A stretch of DNA of 28,518 nt from the NCBI GenBank assembly GCA_900548705.1, contig URLF01000029.1, positions 1 through 28,518 of the forward strand, in the 5' to 3' direction. How positions within the stretch are numbered: position 1 is the stretch's first letter; the number at the start of each line of letters is the position of its first letter. The DNA is from an uncultured Porphyromonadaceae bacterium (GTDB taxonomy: Bacteria > Bacteroidota > Bacteroidia > Bacteroidales > Muribaculaceae). Made by a program: the position numbers and the translations under genes. Shown in pieces: positions 1 to 7,539 of the stretch. The notes under the pieces were generated by a model. It made no database searches. It saw only the letters and a list, made by a program, of their open reading frames with translations, and had not been told where the DNA came from.

Positions 1-31
1 CGTCGTCCACCAGTAAAATGTGATAGGCCAT
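1..31 (-). CDS. Response regulator, N-terminal fragment (Clostridia-like)
   Basis: Only the first ten codons lie in the window. Read on the minus strand from base 31 they give MAYHILLVDD, the beta1 strand and acidic pair typical of a receiver domain. The gene diverges from the ABC ATPase at 306, the usual arrangement for BceRS/VanRS-like systems that control antibiotic-peptide ABC transporters. Family identity rests on ten residues and the context, so it is tentative. The fragment belongs to the Clostridia-like left end and not to the Bacteroidales chromosome that makes up the rest of the window. Confidence 0.5.
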   Translation of the reverse strand, partial: MAYHILLVDD

Positions 32-70
32 CCTTGCTTCCCAGTCCTTTCTGATCGGAGCAAATGCCCC

Positions 71-122
71 GTAGGGACGACCCTCGTGGTCGCCCGCGGG
101 CGGCCAGAAGGGCCGCCCCTGC
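71..122. repeat. GC-rich tandem-hairpin intergenic repeat
   Basis: Two hairpins follow each other. The first pairs GGG-CGACC with GGTCGCCC. The second is GGGCGGCC, a short AGAAG loop, then GGCCGCCC. From memory, intergenic elements of this style are common in Oscillospiraceae and related Clostridia. I see nothing like it elsewhere in this window. It supports a foreign origin for the left end. Confidence 0.5.
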
Positions 123-223
123 CGACTTGCGCAGGGCAGAAAGCACATGGCCCCGCGCCCTGTTCCCGCTGTTTTTCTATTATACAACAACTGGCTTCCC
201 CTTTGCACGCCCCGGCCGGAAAA

Positions 224-241
224 CGTAAGGTAAGCGTAAGG
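224..241 (+). promoter_or_regulatory. Direct-repeat operator for an OmpR/VanR-type regulator
   Basis: Two identical 7-base half sites, CGTAAGG, at 224-230 and 235-241 are separated by TAAG, giving an 11-base period. OmpR/PhoB-family regulators bind such direct repeats. The site lies between the divergent response-regulator start and the ABC ATPase. A TATCCT -10-like box follows at 273-278 with no good -35, as expected for an activated promoter. Binding is inferred. Confidence 0.4.
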
Positions 242-289
242 ATGGCTTCATCGGGATGTAAGGGAGGGGCGCTATCCTTGCGGTGTAAC

Positions 290-298
290 AAGGAGGTG
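290..298 (+). promoter_or_regulatory. Strong Shine-Dalgarno site of the ABC ATPase gene
   Basis: AAGGAGGTG ends a few bases before the ATG at 306. It is a near-perfect anti-16S match at normal spacing. I noticed no comparable site before the Bacteroidales genes I inspected, and Bacteroidota rarely use one. It fixes the start of the ATPase and marks this end as Firmicutes-like. Confidence 0.75.
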
Positions 299-305
299 TC
301 CTCAC

Positions 306-1034
306 ATGAACGCTGTTGTGGAAACCCGCGGGCTGTGCAAACAGTACGGCCCGGCTCTGCGGGTCAACCATCTGGATCTCACCGTGCCGGAGGGGGCGGT
401 CTATGGATTTCTGGGCCCCAACGGGGCGGGCAAATCGACCCTGATGAAGCTCCTCCAGGGGCTTTACCATCCGCAACAAGGCTCCATCACCGCCGGGATA
501 GTCGATGTGGCCACACTCCAGCCCCAAGAATGGGGAAAAATCTGCACCAGCGTCTCGCAGCAGGGCTACATTTTCTCCGACTCGATTGCCCGCAACATCG
601 CTTTGGGGGATGAGTCTCCCGATATGGAGAGGGTGGCAGATGCAGCCCGCACAGCCTGTCTCGGCCCGCTTCTCGACAAACTTCCGCTGAAACTCCACAC
701 CCTCATAGGGCCGTCGGGGATGGAACTGAGCGGCGGCGAACGCCAACGCCTGATGATAGCCCGTGCCGTCTACCGCGACACCCCGGTAATCCTCCTCGAC
801 GAGGCCACCTCCTCGCTCGACGCCGAGACCGAGCGCCGCATCGTCGCCAACCTATCGGGTTTCGGTCAGGGGCGCACAATGGTCATCGCCGCCCACCGCC
901 TCTCGACCGTCAGCAACGCCGACCTGATTCTCTTCATGGACTCCGGCCGCATCATAGAGCAGGGCACCCACACCTCCCTGATGTCCCTCGGTGGCCGCTA
1001 CGTCTCCTTCGTCTCCGGCCAGCTTACCTCCTGA
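306..1034 (+). CDS. Chimeric ABC ATPase: BcrA-like N-terminus joined to a peptidase-type exporter C-terminus
   Basis: This is a 242-residue nucleotide-binding domain. Walker A is GPNGAGKST at residues 37-45, the Q-loop region SQQGYIFSD lies near 84-92, the signature LSGGERQR at 141-148, Walker B VILLDEATS at 161-169 and the H-loop histidine near 197. Residues 1-40 (ETRGLCKQYG, VYGFLGPNGAGKST) are typical of Clostridia bacitracin/lantibiotic-immunity ATPases. From about residue 46 the sequence (GYIFSDSIARNIA, LPLKLHTLIGPSG) is typical of Bacteroidales C39-peptidase bacteriocin exporters, which would normally carry a peptidase and six helices upstream. Leucine codons shift from mainly CTG to mainly CTC across the join at about 425-452. 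No membrane or peptidase domain is present, so as written it could only be a soluble ATPase. It may not exist as a real gene. Confidence 0.75.
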   Translation: MNAVVETRGLCKQYGPALRVNHLDLTVPEGAVYGFLGPNGAGKSTLMKLLQGLYHPQQGSITAGIVDVATLQPQEWGKICTSVSQQGYIFSDSIARNIALGDESPDMERVADAARTACLGPLLDKLPLKLHTLIGPSGMELSGGERQRLMIARAVYRDTPVILLDEATSSLDAETERRIVANLSGFGQGRTMVIAAHRLSTVSNADLILFMDSGRIIEQGTHTSLMSLGGRYVSFVSGQLTS

Positions 1035-1102
1035 CCCCCGTCCTCTTTTCCTCCAAATCGACATCTAATCCGCCGTGAGAGGTTGCGGGGAGGAGGGAGG
1101 AT

Positions 1103-1133
1103 TTTGGGGATTCGGGAAAAATTCGTAAATTTG
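1103..1133 (+). promoter_or_regulatory. Bacteroidota housekeeping promoter of glyS
   Basis: TTTG at 1103-1106 and TAAATTTG at 1126-1133 are separated by 19 bases. This fits the -33 TTTG and -7 TAnnTTTG consensus of the primary Bacteroidota sigma factor. Transcription should start near 1138, giving a leader of about 95 bases before glyS. It is the first clear Bacteroidota signal in the window. Confidence 0.75.
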
Positions 1134-1232
1134 TGGCTTAAATGCGGATATAGGCGCAAGGGAGGCTATATGGCTGCCCGGCGGCTCCGCCAACAAACAG
1201 AAAACAAAAACGAACAACCAGCATAACAGACA

Positions 1233-2777
1233 ATGGCACAGCAAGAAGACGTGTTCAAGAAAATCGTTTCCCACGCCAAGGAATACGGTTTTGTCTTTCA
1301 GTCAAGTGAAATCTATGACGGTCTGTCGGCCGTTTACGACTACGGCCAGAACGGCGTAGAGCTCAAGAACAACATCAAACGCTACTGGTGGGAGGCCATG
1401 ACGCTCCTCCATGAGAACATCGTCGGCATCGACTCGGCGATTTTCATGCACCCGACAATCTGGAAGGCTTCAGGCCACGTCGACGCTTTCAACGACCCCC
1501 TGATCGACAACCGCGACTCCAAGAAGCGTTACCGCGCCGATGTACTCATCGAAGACCAGCTCGCCAAGTATGACGAGAAAATCGACAAGGAGGTGAAAAA
1601 GGCCGCCAAGCGTTTCGGCGAGTCATTCGACGAGGCGATGTTCCGCCAGACCAATCCCCGTGTGGCCGAGACAGTGGCCAAACGCGACGCCCTCCACGAG
1701 CGTTTCGCCAAGGCGATGAATGACAACAACCTCGACGAGCTGCGCCAGATTATCCTTGACGAGGAGATTGTGGATCCCGTGAGCGGCACCCGCAACTGGA
1801 CCGAAGTGCGCCAGTTCAACCTTATGTTCAAGACTGAGATGGGTTCGACCGCCGACGGCGCTATGACCGTGTACCTCCGTCCCGAGACCGCCCAGGGTAT
1901 CTTCGTCAACTACCTCAACGTACAGAAGACCGGCCGCATGCGCATCCCCTTCGGTATCGCCCAGATCGGAAAAGCGTTCCGCAACGAGATTGTCGCCCGC
2001 CAGTTCATCTTCCGCATGCGCGAGTTCGAGCAGATGGAGATGCAGTTCTTCGTTCGTCCCGGTTCAGAGCTTGAATGGTTCAACAAATGGAAAGAGACCC
2101 GTCTGAAATGGCACAAGGCCCTCGGTCTCGGTGACGAGAAATACCGCTACCATGACCATGACAAGCTGGCTCACTACGCCAACGCCGCCACCGACATCGA
2201 ATTCCAGATGCCTTTCGGCTTCAAGGAGGTAGAGGGTATCCACTCCCGCACCAACTTCGACCTCTCGCAGCACGAGAAGTTCTCCGGCAAGAAAATCCAG
2301 TACTTCGACCCCGAGCTCAACGAAAGCTACACCCCCTATGTCATCGAGACATCGATTGGTGTTGACCGTATGTTCCTCAGCGTACTCTGCTCCAGCTACG
2401 AGGAGCAGCAGCTCGAAGGAGGGGACTCCCGCGTGGTGCTTCACCTTCCCGAGGCTCTGGCTCCAGTCAAATGTGCCGTCATGCCCCTCGTCCGCAAGGA
2501 CGGACTGCCTGAAAAGGCACGCGAGATTGTCAACGACCTCAAATTCGACTTCAACACCCACTACGAGGAGAAGGACTCCATCGGCAAGCGCTACCGCCGA
2601 CAGGATGCCATCGGCACACCCTTCTGCATCACCGTCGACCATCAGACACTGGAGGACAACACCGTCACCCTACGCGAACGCGACTCGATGGCCCAGACCC
2701 GAGTGAAAGTCGAAGACCTCCATTCTCTCATCCATGATCGTGTGTCGCTCAACTCTCTGTTGCGCAAGCTCGGCTGA
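1233..2777 (+). CDS. glyS: Glycine--tRNA ligase, single-chain class II type
   Basis: This cytoplasmic enzyme charges tRNA-Gly with glycine using ATP. At 514 residues it matches the homodimeric archaeal/eukaryote-type enzyme used by Bacteroidota, not the alpha2beta2 bacterial type. Class II motif 2 is seen as FRNEIVARQFIFRMREFEQMEM (written here only to name the region near 247-270; key residues are the FRNE and the REFEQ), and motif 3 as GVDRMFLSVL near 373-383. The anticodon-binding domain runs from about 400 to the end (APVKCAVMPLVRKDG, GTPFCITVDHQTL). The ATG lies about 95 bases after the predicted transcription start, with no Shine-Dalgarno site. lemA follows 17 bases downstream, so the two are probably co-transcribed. 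Confidence 0.96.
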   Translation: MAQQEDVFKKIVSHAKEYGFVFQSSEIYDGLSAVYDYGQNGVELKNNIKRYWWEAMTLLHENIVGIDSAIFMHPTIWKASGHVDAFNDPLIDNRDSKKRYRADVLIEDQLAKYDEKIDKEVKKAAKRFGESFDEAMFRQTNPRVAETVAKRDALHERFAKAMNDNNLDELRQIILDEEIVDPVSGTRNWTEVRQFNLMFKTEMGSTADGAMTVYLRPETAQGIFVNYLNVQKTGRMRIPFGIAQIGKAFRNEIVARQFIFRMREFEQMEMQFFVRPGSELEWFNKWKETRLKWHKALGLGDEKYRYHDHDKLAHYANAATDIEFQMPFGFKEVEGIHSRTNFDLSQHEKFSGKKIQYFDPELNESYTPYVIETSIGVDRMFLSVLCSSYEEQQLEGGDSRVVLHLPEALAPVKCAVMPLVRKDGLPEKAREIVNDLKFDFNTHYEEKDSIGKRYRRQDAIGTPFCITVDHQTLEDNTVTLRERDSMAQTRVKVEDLHSLIHDRVSLNSLLRKLG

Positions 2778-2794
2778 AACAAATCTTAGAAATT

Positions 2795-3400
2795 ATGAAG
2801 AAAAGCTATATCGTAGGTATCGTCATCGCCCTGTTGCTTGTCTTCCTCTTCGCCGGAGGATGCTCAAGCTACAACGGTATGGTCGATGCCGACCAGGCCG
2901 TCAAGAAGCAGTGGGGCCAGGTGGAGAACCAGTACCAGCGTCGTGCCGACCTGATTCCCAACCTTGTCAACACCGTCAAGGGCTATGCCGCCCATGAGTC
3001 GACGACCCTCCAGAATGTCACCGACGCACGCGCCGGACTGACCAAGGCCTACAACGACGCCAACGCCATCTCGGGAGACTCCGCCCAGGCAAACATCGCC
3101 GCCTACCAGCAGGCCCAGAGCAACCTCCGTGGCGCTCTCGACATCTATGTCAACGCCGTGCGCGAGGCTTACCCCGACCTCAAGGCCAACACCAACTTCA
3201 TGAACCTGCAGGAGCAGCTCGAATCCACCGAGAACCGCATCGCGACCGAACGCCGCCGCTACAATGAGGATGTCGAGACCTACAACAAAAAGGTGTTGCG
3301 TTTCCCCGGCAGCATCTGGGCCTCGATGTTCAACTTCGAGCCTAAAGAGATGTTCCAGGCCGAGGAAGGAGCCAACAAAGCCCCCAAGGTCGAGTTCTGA
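2795..3400 (+). CDS. lemA: LemA family protein
   Basis: This is a 201-residue membrane-anchored protein. An N-terminal hydrophobic stretch (residues 5-22) is followed by GGCSS, which resembles a lipobox, then by the LemA core: YNGMVDADQAVKKQWGQVE, then RRADLIPNLVNTVKGYAAHE. The rest is helical, and the C-terminal FPGSIWASMFNFEPKEMFQ is conserved in the family. LemA proteins are widespread, with a helical fold outside the membrane and no settled biochemical role. In many Bacteroidota the gene sits next to a TPM-domain gene, but here it lies between glyS and an FKBP lipoprotein gene, in the same direction and closely spaced, so one transcript is likely. Confidence 0.92.
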   Translation: MKKSYIVGIVIALLLVFLFAGGCSSYNGMVDADQAVKKQWGQVENQYQRRADLIPNLVNTVKGYAAHESTTLQNVTDARAGLTKAYNDANAISGDSAQANIAAYQQAQSNLRGALDIYVNAVREAYPDLKANTNFMNLQEQLESTENRIATERRRYNEDVETYNKKVLRFPGSIWASMFNFEPKEMFQAEEGANKAPKVEF

Positions 3401-3448
3401 CATTCCAGACAATCCCCTCTCCCCCTCCACAGTTAGAACAATCCTGAA

Positions 3449-4015
3449 ATGAAGAAAATCCTGACATATATCGCCGGTGCGACACTCCTGATGCCCATCC
3501 TCGCCTCTTGCAGCAGCGATGACAAGGATGAGGATGCCGGCACCATCTGGGACAAATATGAGGAATACCGCGAGGCCAACCTGACATGGATCGCCGAGCA
3601 GGAGACCCGTCTCAACCCCGACGGCACCAAATATTACGAGCGCCTGCAGCCGGCGTGGAACGTCAACAGCTACATCCTTATCCACTGGTTCAACGACCGG
3701 GAGGAGACAGCGGGCAATCTCGTGCCGCTGCTGACCTCGTCGGTACGCGCCCGCTACATCGGCCGCAACTATCTCGGCCAGGTGTTCGACGCAGACTCCA
3801 CCAGCGAGAACGGGACATATTTCCTGGTCAGCCAGGTTGTCCCCGGATGGCAGCTTGCCCTTCAGAACATGCATGTCGGGGATTCGGTGGAGATAGTCCT
3901 CCCCTACAACCAGGCTTACGGGTCATCAAATCCCAACACCCTGATTCCCCCCTACTCCACCCTCCAGTTCACGATGCGTCTCCACGACATCCCGACACTG
4001 GAAGTCCGTCCCTGA
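3449..4015 (+). CDS. FKBP-type peptidyl-prolyl isomerase lipoprotein
   Basis: This 188-residue lipoprotein likely folds periplasmic or surface proteins by proline isomerisation. A signal peptide ends in the lipobox ILASC (cysteine 21), followed by an acidic Ser/Asp stretch (SSDDKDEDAG). The FKBP domain covers about residues 70-185: SVRARYIGRNYLGQVFDAD, then VVPGWQLALQNMHVGDSVEI, then a PYNQAYGSS loop and IPPYSTLQFTMRLHDI. The insert between strands is longer than in canonical FKBPs, as in other Bacteroidales family members. It follows lemA by 48 bases and ends 32 bases before a long inverted repeat. I cannot tell from sequence alone whether it is catalytically active. Confidence 0.88.
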   Translation: MKKILTYIAGATLLMPILASCSSDDKDEDAGTIWDKYEEYREANLTWIAEQETRLNPDGTKYYERLQPAWNVNSYILIHWFNDREETAGNLVPLLTSSVRARYIGRNYLGQVFDADSTSENGTYFLVSQVVPGWQLALQNMHVGDSVEIVLPYNQAYGSSNPNTLIPPYSTLQFTMRLHDIPTLEVRP

Positions 4016-4047
4016 CCAATACCACAGGCGCGGATGATACCCGCCAA

Positions 4048-4135
4048 AAACACTATTGCAGGGCCACCCACCACGATGTCAAAACCGGAATCCCGGCCAA
4101 CGACAAAGCGGAGCAGTGGCCCTGCAATAGTGTTT
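4048..4135. terminator. Long inverted repeat between convergent genes, possible bidirectional terminator
   Basis: The arms 4048-4067 and 4116-4135 are perfectly complementary over 20 bases (AAACACTATTGCAGGGCCAC and its complement) around a 48-base centre. The left arm is preceded by an A run and the right arm is followed by TTTA-like sequence, so each strand has a weak U tract after the stem. It lies between the FKBP gene (+) and the DUF3667-like gene (-), where both transcripts must end. The long loop is unusual for an intrinsic terminator. A small mobile element with terminal inverted repeats is the main alternative. Confidence 0.5.
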
Positions 4136-4172
4136 ATCCCCTGTGGCCAATAGACCATGCCGCGAGACACCT

Positions 4173-4994
4173 CTATGGCTGTACCTTGTCTATAAACAAC
4201 GGGACAGATAGAAAACCGAAAGTCAGGAAAGCATACAAGGAGCTTACGACAACCCACGCCACAAGTTTGACGACACTCATTTTACGCGAGGATTGGGGAA
4301 ACGCCTTGTTGAGCGACAACATTCCGTAAACCGAGGCAAAGAGCAATACCAATATGTCGGCCAACGTGTCGTCAAATATTTCAACCGGGATAAGCAAGAG
4401 GCACAACACCAGATATGTGCAGGCCAGATACAAGACGGCTATCATCAGTTCCGCAAAGTTGTATTTTCCCTTTATGTCTTTGTGATAGACCATCCAGGTA
4501 CTCAACGCCAGCGGAATCGCCAGTATCATATGCTGCAATGTTATGGAGTCATAGAAATAATTAAGCACATCCGCGTACCGGCTGTTGTCAGATAAGACCT
4601 CTCCATCATTTTTCTTCCCGTTCCACCATGATACGGCCAGGAAGAACACTGAGTTATACAGCGACAGTAATATCAGCATATTGACCGGGGGCACAAGCCC
4701 CACACGCCGTCCATATACATAATCCCTCACCACCGTCCAGGGACAGGCGAGCAACCTCCATAACGTGACAAAGAAATTGGTGGAGACCCTTGTCAACGCG
4801 CCGAAGACATGAGTGGTGAATGTGCGCGTGGTGAAACGCCCGGTATTGGTGGGCTGTCCGCAATTGGAGCAGAAATTTCCGTCAACCTCAGCCCCGCAAT
4901 TCAGACAGACATGGCAGGCATCCCGCCTGTCATTTCCATCCTCGACATAAATCCCGGCATCGCCGGATTGAATTATCTGTGATTGTTCATCCAT
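4173..4994 (-). CDS. DUF3667-like zinc-ribbon membrane protein
   Basis: From the chosen ATG this is 273 residues. Near residues 27-46 is a paired-cysteine ribbon, CLNCGAEVDGNFCSNCGQP, with CxxC knuckles as in the Bacteroidota DUF3667 family. It is followed by a conserved stretch (FTTRTFTTHVFGALT, then LLACPWTVVRDYVYGRRVGLVPPVNML) and several hydrophobic helices to the C-terminus. Function is unknown; members are predicted integral membrane proteins that bind a metal through the ribbon. The reading frame is open to 5090, but the start MDEQSQ at 4994 is preferred because a TATCTTTG promoter box ends only 8 bases upstream and the ribbon begins soon after. It converges on the FKBP gene, and FluC lies upstream on the same strand. 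GC is visibly lower than in glyS. Confidence 0.75.
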   Translation of the reverse strand: MDEQSQIIQSGDAGIYVEDGNDRRDACHVCLNCGAEVDGNFCSNCGQPTNTGRFTTRTFTTHVFGALTRVSTNFFVTLWRLLACPWTVVRDYVYGRRVGLVPPVNMLILLSLYNSVFFLAVSWWNGKKNDGEVLSDNSRYADVLNYFYDSITLQHMILAIPLALSTWMVYHKDIKGKYNFAELMIAVLYLACTYLVLCLLLIPVEIFDDTLADILVLLFASVYGMLSLNKAFPQSSRKMSVVKLVAWVVVSSLYAFLTFGFLSVPLFIDKVQP

Positions 4995-5002
4995 ATACCC
5001 TG

Positions 5003-5010
5003 CAAAGATA
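5003..5010 (-). promoter_or_regulatory. -7 box just upstream of the DUF3667-like start
   Basis: On the minus strand TATCTTTG matches TAnnTTTG and is followed by CAGGGTAT and the ATG. The transcript would begin only a few bases before the start codon. No TTTG is found at the expected -33 spacing, so this rests on one element. Confidence 0.4.
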
Positions 5011-5157
5011 AGCAAATTTTTCCACCTAATCCGGGGTTTGGATAAACTTCTCATTGCAGGAAAAACATATCTGACGCGAAGTCCGTTCATCTGAAAAACA
5101 AAACGGAATCCACGTCAGACAATAGCAAGTAAAGGCTTTATGCGGCTACACGGGTAT

Positions 5158-5529
5158 TCAACGAATCAACGCACGGCCACCCCATACGAGCAGCACACCG
5201 AAAATGACGCTCGCGCAGAGATAGATGATGGAGGTTGTCCAGTCACCCTTGTTGCCCAGCACCCAGAGGTCGTCGGCAAAGGAGGAGAAAGTGGTGAAGC
5301 CCCCGCAGAAACCGGTGATGAGCAACACATTCTCACTCGCGGTCATGACATGTGCCTTCTCCAACAGGCCGAAGAAGAGTCCGATGATGAAACATCCGAT
5401 TATGTTGACAAGGAAAGTTCCCATCGGAAAACTGCCGTGAAACATCCCGGAGGCCCATTTTCCGACAAGGTAACGACCACAGGTGCCGACAAAACCGCCG
5501 CAACCTGCAAGAATCATTGCTTTGATCAT
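5158..5529 (-). CDS. crcB: Fluoride ion channel FluC/CrcB
   Basis: This 123-residue inner-membrane protein has four predicted helices and is the normal family length. The diagnostic motifs are present in order: GCGGFVGTCGRY (residues 9-20), GTFLVNIIGCFIIG (37-50) with the pore asparagine, and GFCGGFTTFSSF (72-83) with the phenylalanine and threonine positions that line the fluoride path. The protein works as an antiparallel dimer that lets fluoride leave the cell. It is encoded alone, 163 bases upstream of the DUF3667-like gene. I looked for a fluoride riboswitch in the upstream 260 bases and did not see the conserved core. A TAAAATTTG stretch upstream is one base off the usual -7 spacing. 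Confidence 0.94.
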   Translation of the reverse strand: MIKAMILAGCGGFVGTCGRYLVGKWASGMFHGSFPMGTFLVNIIGCFIIGLFFGLLEKAHVMTASENVLLITGFCGGFTTFSSFADDLWVLGNKGDWTTSIIYLCASVIFGVLLVWGGRALIR

Positions 5530-5790
5530 AGCTTGACAAATTTTAGTTGAAACCTATGGATGTATAACGAAAAAAAGCCGCTGATTAGTTTATGCCCCGA
5601 TAGCAGACGTCATCATGACAACGATTTTTTAGAGAGGAGGCAAACAATACCTTGTCACGCACGTTATAATGACAAGAGAAGGCATTTTACTGACGTTATT
5701 AAAAAGTCTATCACTCAAAAATGATTATCCTTCTCCGCCCGCCCTCCCTCCAGAGGTGTCGGGCTCTTTTTTTTATAACCGACCTATCGC

Positions 5791-7527
5791 TTACCATCCC
5801 TGGTTCTGGGTCAGGTTGGTGTTCCTTTCCAGCTCGACAAGCGGGATAGGCCACAATTCATGTCGGGGTTGATAGCTCCGGGTATACATCAAATCACCGA
5901 AAATATCCGTGGCGTTCCTGACCGAAGACTCCAGCAGCCCCCACCGGCGTAAATCCCAGTAGCGTTGCCCCTCCCCGGCGAGTTCAAACGCACGTTCACG
6001 CCTGATTCGCTCAGCCATCTCCTCCTTGCCACTGACCGAAAGCCACTCCGGGCCGCTGTTGAGTCCGGGCATATTCACACGTTCACGGATTTTGTTGACC
6101 TCGACGACAGCCTTGTCAATAGCTCCGGTCTCATTATACGCCTCGGCAAGCATCAGAATCACATCCCCGAGTCGAATTAGAGGGAACTCATAGGGTGTAC
6201 GGTTATATTCCCCCCAGTAACCGTCAAGATTTCCCGTCGGTATCCATTTCCGCCAGAAATAGGAATTCCACCCTTCGGAATTACGGATAAACGCCATCGC
6301 CTCCATCGGCGCACCGCCCTTGGTGGGGTCGGCAAGCACAAACTGCTTGTCCATCGGCGACGAACCGGCATCTGTCCCCAGATAATGGGAATATGGGGTA
6401 ATCACATTGAGACACAGGCGCGGGTCGCGCAGACGGTAGGCATCCATCACCTTGGTCGTGTCACACTCCAGCAGGTCGGTCACCTTGGTACTGCCTTGAT
6501 CTATGGCGACACACATATACCGGCGGCGCGACTGCGAGTCTCCCGAATTGAAACCCGGAAACAGGTCATCCCAGTTGAATGGTGAGCCGTCAAGATTCTC
6601 ATACATATCGACAAGCCTTGTTGAGGGGACAATGCAATTGCTCGCTATGAGCCTCATGGTCGACTTGTTGCCGAAATACCCGACGATGTTCAGCGCGTAC
6701 CCCGAGGTGTTTCCGTCAATCGACTGTATGGAGAAAATCATTTCCGGGCTGTGCATACCGTTATACAGCCTGAAAAGCTCCTCATAATCGGGATGAAGCG
6801 AATATCCGTAATCATTGGTCTTGTTATAGACAATCTCCTCGAAATCGGCTATCGCCTCCTCCCATTGGCGGTTGTAGAGATATACCTTGCCGCGCAGAGC
6901 GTAGGCTGCCCCTTTGGTGGCACGTCCCAGGTCAGCCGCGTCCCATTTCACAGGGAGTTTCTTTATGGCATCGGTCAGGTCGTCGATGATATGGCCGCGA
7001 ATCTCCTCGGCTGAACTGCGGGGAGCCTTGAGGTTGGCGAACTGCTCGTTTATGTCGCAGGTCTCGTCATAATAAGGCACGCCGCCCCAGCAATTAAGCA
7101 TCCTGAAATAAGCCATCGCACGGAGAAATTTGGCCTCACCCGTCACCCTGTCGATGGTCTCCTGGCTGATTGGCATCGTAGCCACATGGCTGATTACCGT
7201 GTTTGCCCGGTGAACCAGTTCGTAAAGATACTGCCAATGGTTCTGCACGCCGCTGCTGTTGGAGACGAAAGAGGTGCCGCGCGAGATGTCAGCCCAAGGG
7301 GATGTCCCGTCGGCGAGATCGCTACACATATCGAAAGTGAACTCCAGACCAAAGCACCAGTCTGCTTTCATCGCCGCGTACATCCCGACCGCCGCCTGTC
7401 GGGCATGGTCCTCTGTCTGCCAGAATGTCTGTCCCGACATCTGGTCGCCGGGAACATAGTCAAGACTCTCGCATCCGCTGAACAGTACTGTAATGGCCGT
7501 CAGCCACGCCGCATATTTTGTTTTCAT
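5791..7527 (-). CDS. susD: SusD/RagB-family outer-membrane nutrient-binding lipoprotein
   Basis: This 578-residue surface lipoprotein is the lid of a SusCD importer. A signal peptide ends in the lipobox LFSGC (cysteine 19). The SusD-like N-terminal TPR region includes WQYLYELVHRANTVISHV, GEAKFLRAMAYFRMLNCWGGVPYYD and AAYALRGKVYLYNRQWEEAIADFEEI. The C-terminal RagB region has FPLIRLGDVILMLAEAYNETG and ends with RERAFELAGEGQRYWDLRRWG, a family hallmark. Length is typical. It begins 12 bases after the susC stop, so the pair is one operon. The ligand cannot be read from sequence. A nearby secreted amylase makes alpha-glucans plausible, but similarity to starch SusD specifically is not shown. Confidence 0.95.
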   Translation of the reverse strand: MKTKYAAWLTAITVLFSGCESLDYVPGDQMSGQTFWQTEDHARQAAVGMYAAMKADWCFGLEFTFDMCSDLADGTSPWADISRGTSFVSNSSGVQNHWQYLYELVHRANTVISHVATMPISQETIDRVTGEAKFLRAMAYFRMLNCWGGVPYYDETCDINEQFANLKAPRSSAEEIRGHIIDDLTDAIKKLPVKWDAADLGRATKGAAYALRGKVYLYNRQWEEAIADFEEIVYNKTNDYGYSLHPDYEELFRLYNGMHSPEMIFSIQSIDGNTSGYALNIVGYFGNKSTMRLIASNCIVPSTRLVDMYENLDGSPFNWDDLFPGFNSGDSQSRRRYMCVAIDQGSTKVTDLLECDTTKVMDAYRLRDPRLCLNVITPYSHYLGTDAGSSPMDKQFVLADPTKGGAPMEAMAFIRNSEGWNSYFWRKWIPTGNLDGYWGEYNRTPYEFPLIRLGDVILMLAEAYNETGAIDKAVVEVNKIRERVNMPGLNSGPEWLSVSGKEEMAERIRRERAFELAGEGQRYWDLRRWGLLESSVRNATDIFGDLMYTRSYQPRHELWPIPLVELERNTNLTQNQGW

Positions 7528-7539
7528 GATTTCTCGTTG

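Noticed and set aside
2864..3874. 336-codon minus-strand open frame
   Set aside because: It lies opposite lemA and the FKBP gene, whose products have recognisable families and signal sequences; the frame reflects GC-rich codon bias.
5737..5774. GCCCG/CGGGC stem followed by eight T's on the plus strand, resembling an intrinsic terminator
   Set aside because: Both flanking genes (fluC and susD) are on the minus strand and I see no plus-strand gene or promoter feeding it. The stem is only five pairs, so it is more likely chance or an antisense transcript end. The rest of 5530-5790 shows no other feature.
5530..5790. Possible fluoride riboswitch upstream of fluC
   Set aside because: The conserved GGNGATGG-type start and pseudoknot core were not found on the minus strand.
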